A DNA stretch of 5,407 nt from Methanoregula sp. (GTDB lineage: Archaea; Halobacteriota; Methanomicrobia; Methanomicrobiales; Methanospirillaceae), in the NCBI GenBank assembly GCA_013331015.1, contig DUHF01000289.1, forward strand, positions 1-5,407, read 5' to 3'. A program made the position numbers and the translations under genes. The notes beneath the pieces were generated by a model, which searched no databases, was not told the origin of the DNA, and was given only the letters and a program-made list of their open reading frames with translations. This document shows, one piece after another, positions 5,144-5,407 of this stretch. Positions within the stretch are counted from its first letter, which is position 1. The number at the start of each line of letters is the position of its first letter.

Positions 5144-5407
5144 TTACATCGAGATCTGCGCCAGTGCATCGTAAGCCATGCGGTGGAAGACCGCCGGATC
5201 CATCGTGGGGTGTTGCTCTTTTGCCTTGGCAATATCCGGTGAATCGCCGGTCCGCAGGGCATTGATCCGGTCGAGCGTGCGTTCTGCGGCATCCAGCACC
5301 CAGAGATCGCGGGTGTCCTTGTCAACCACGGTGATCGACTCGACCCGGATTGAGACCATCGGTGCACTGGCCTCATCTTTCCGGTACAGGTTCGGTTTCC
5401 CGACCAC
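5144..5407 (-). CDS. Unrecognised protein, C-terminal 87 residues only
   Basis: The frame is open from the window edge to a TAA at 5144-5146, so the true start lies outside the window. The first codon seen (GTG) is probably an internal Val. The visible part begins with a short stretch rich in charged residues (GKPNLYRKDEAS). A likely beta-strand pair follows (MVSIRVESITVVD, then LWVLDAAERTLDRI), and then two helices ending in FHRMAYDALAQISM. No catalytic motif, Cys cluster, membrane segment or repeat is evident. I do not recognise the family. Codon use and base composition match the neighbouring genes, and the clean C-terminus just before the methyltransferase supports a real gene, probably co-transcribed with it. 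Confidence 0.72.
   Translation of the reverse strand: MVGKPNLYRKDEASAPMVSIRVESITVVDKDTRDLWVLDAAERTLDRINALRTGDSPDIAKAKEQHPTMDPAVFHRMAYDALAQISM

Noticed and set aside
1..5407. CRISPR array, tRNA, insertion sequence, riboswitch or defence system
   Set aside because: No regularly spaced repeats, cloverleaf, transposase motif or terminal repeats were seen, and the gap upstream of ribK is too short for an FMN riboswitch and lacks its conserved blocks.

Overview
The window looks like chromosomal DNA from a methanogenic archaeon, most likely of the Methanomicrobiales (Methanoregula/Methanosphaerula-like). The lineage is inferred from four things: an archaeal CTP-dependent riboflavin kinase fused to a DNA-binding domain, an archaeal-type RibB, archaeal TATA-like boxes 26-31 nt before several start codons, and GC-rich coding DNA with AT-rich intergenic gaps. 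No rRNA, tRNA, CRISPR array, transposase or att-like site was seen. Seven protein genes (two cut by the window edges) and one additional 53-residue gene fill almost the whole window, and no stretch over 300 bases lacks a gene.

Left part (1-2152): a Cro/C1-type (XRE) helix-turn-helix regulator on the minus strand is divergent from a plus-strand ribK-ribB pair. The two share a 124-bp gap (668-791) that holds two TATA-like boxes at leaderless distance, an inverted repeat CGAAC-N4-GTTCG with extra half-sites, and an 8-bp direct repeat bracketing the ribK TATA box. ribK ends inside the start region of ribB, which has its own Shine-Dalgarno sequence. RibB makes the four-carbon precursor of riboflavin from ribulose 5-phosphate, and RibK phosphorylates riboflavin to FMN. 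The RibK N-terminal winged helix suggests the bifunctional regulator/kinase type (RbkR), so the pair may be autoregulated.

Middle part (2153-4009): two plus-strand genes, each with its own candidate promoter. They encode a 168-residue SRPBCC (START-like) ligand-binding-fold protein and a 394-residue M24-family metallopeptidase homologue. The latter keeps the five conserved Asp/His/Glu metal ligands but has Asp where aminopeptidase P and prolidase have the catalytic His of HExP.

Right part (4071-5407): three minus-strand genes in one direction. These are the C-terminus of an unrecognised protein, a class I SAM-dependent methyltransferase 23 bp downstream, and a 53-residue Lys-rich protein with a SAP-like look. 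This group converges on the M24 gene. The plus-strand T-tracts likely to terminate the M24 transcript lie inside the 3' end of the 53-residue gene.

The window reads mostly as ordinary core genome. The points most worth a second look are the regulatory architecture of the 668-791 gap, a His-to-Gln change in the RibB GHTE motif, the M24 His-to-Asp change, and the small gene with its overlapping antisense terminator.
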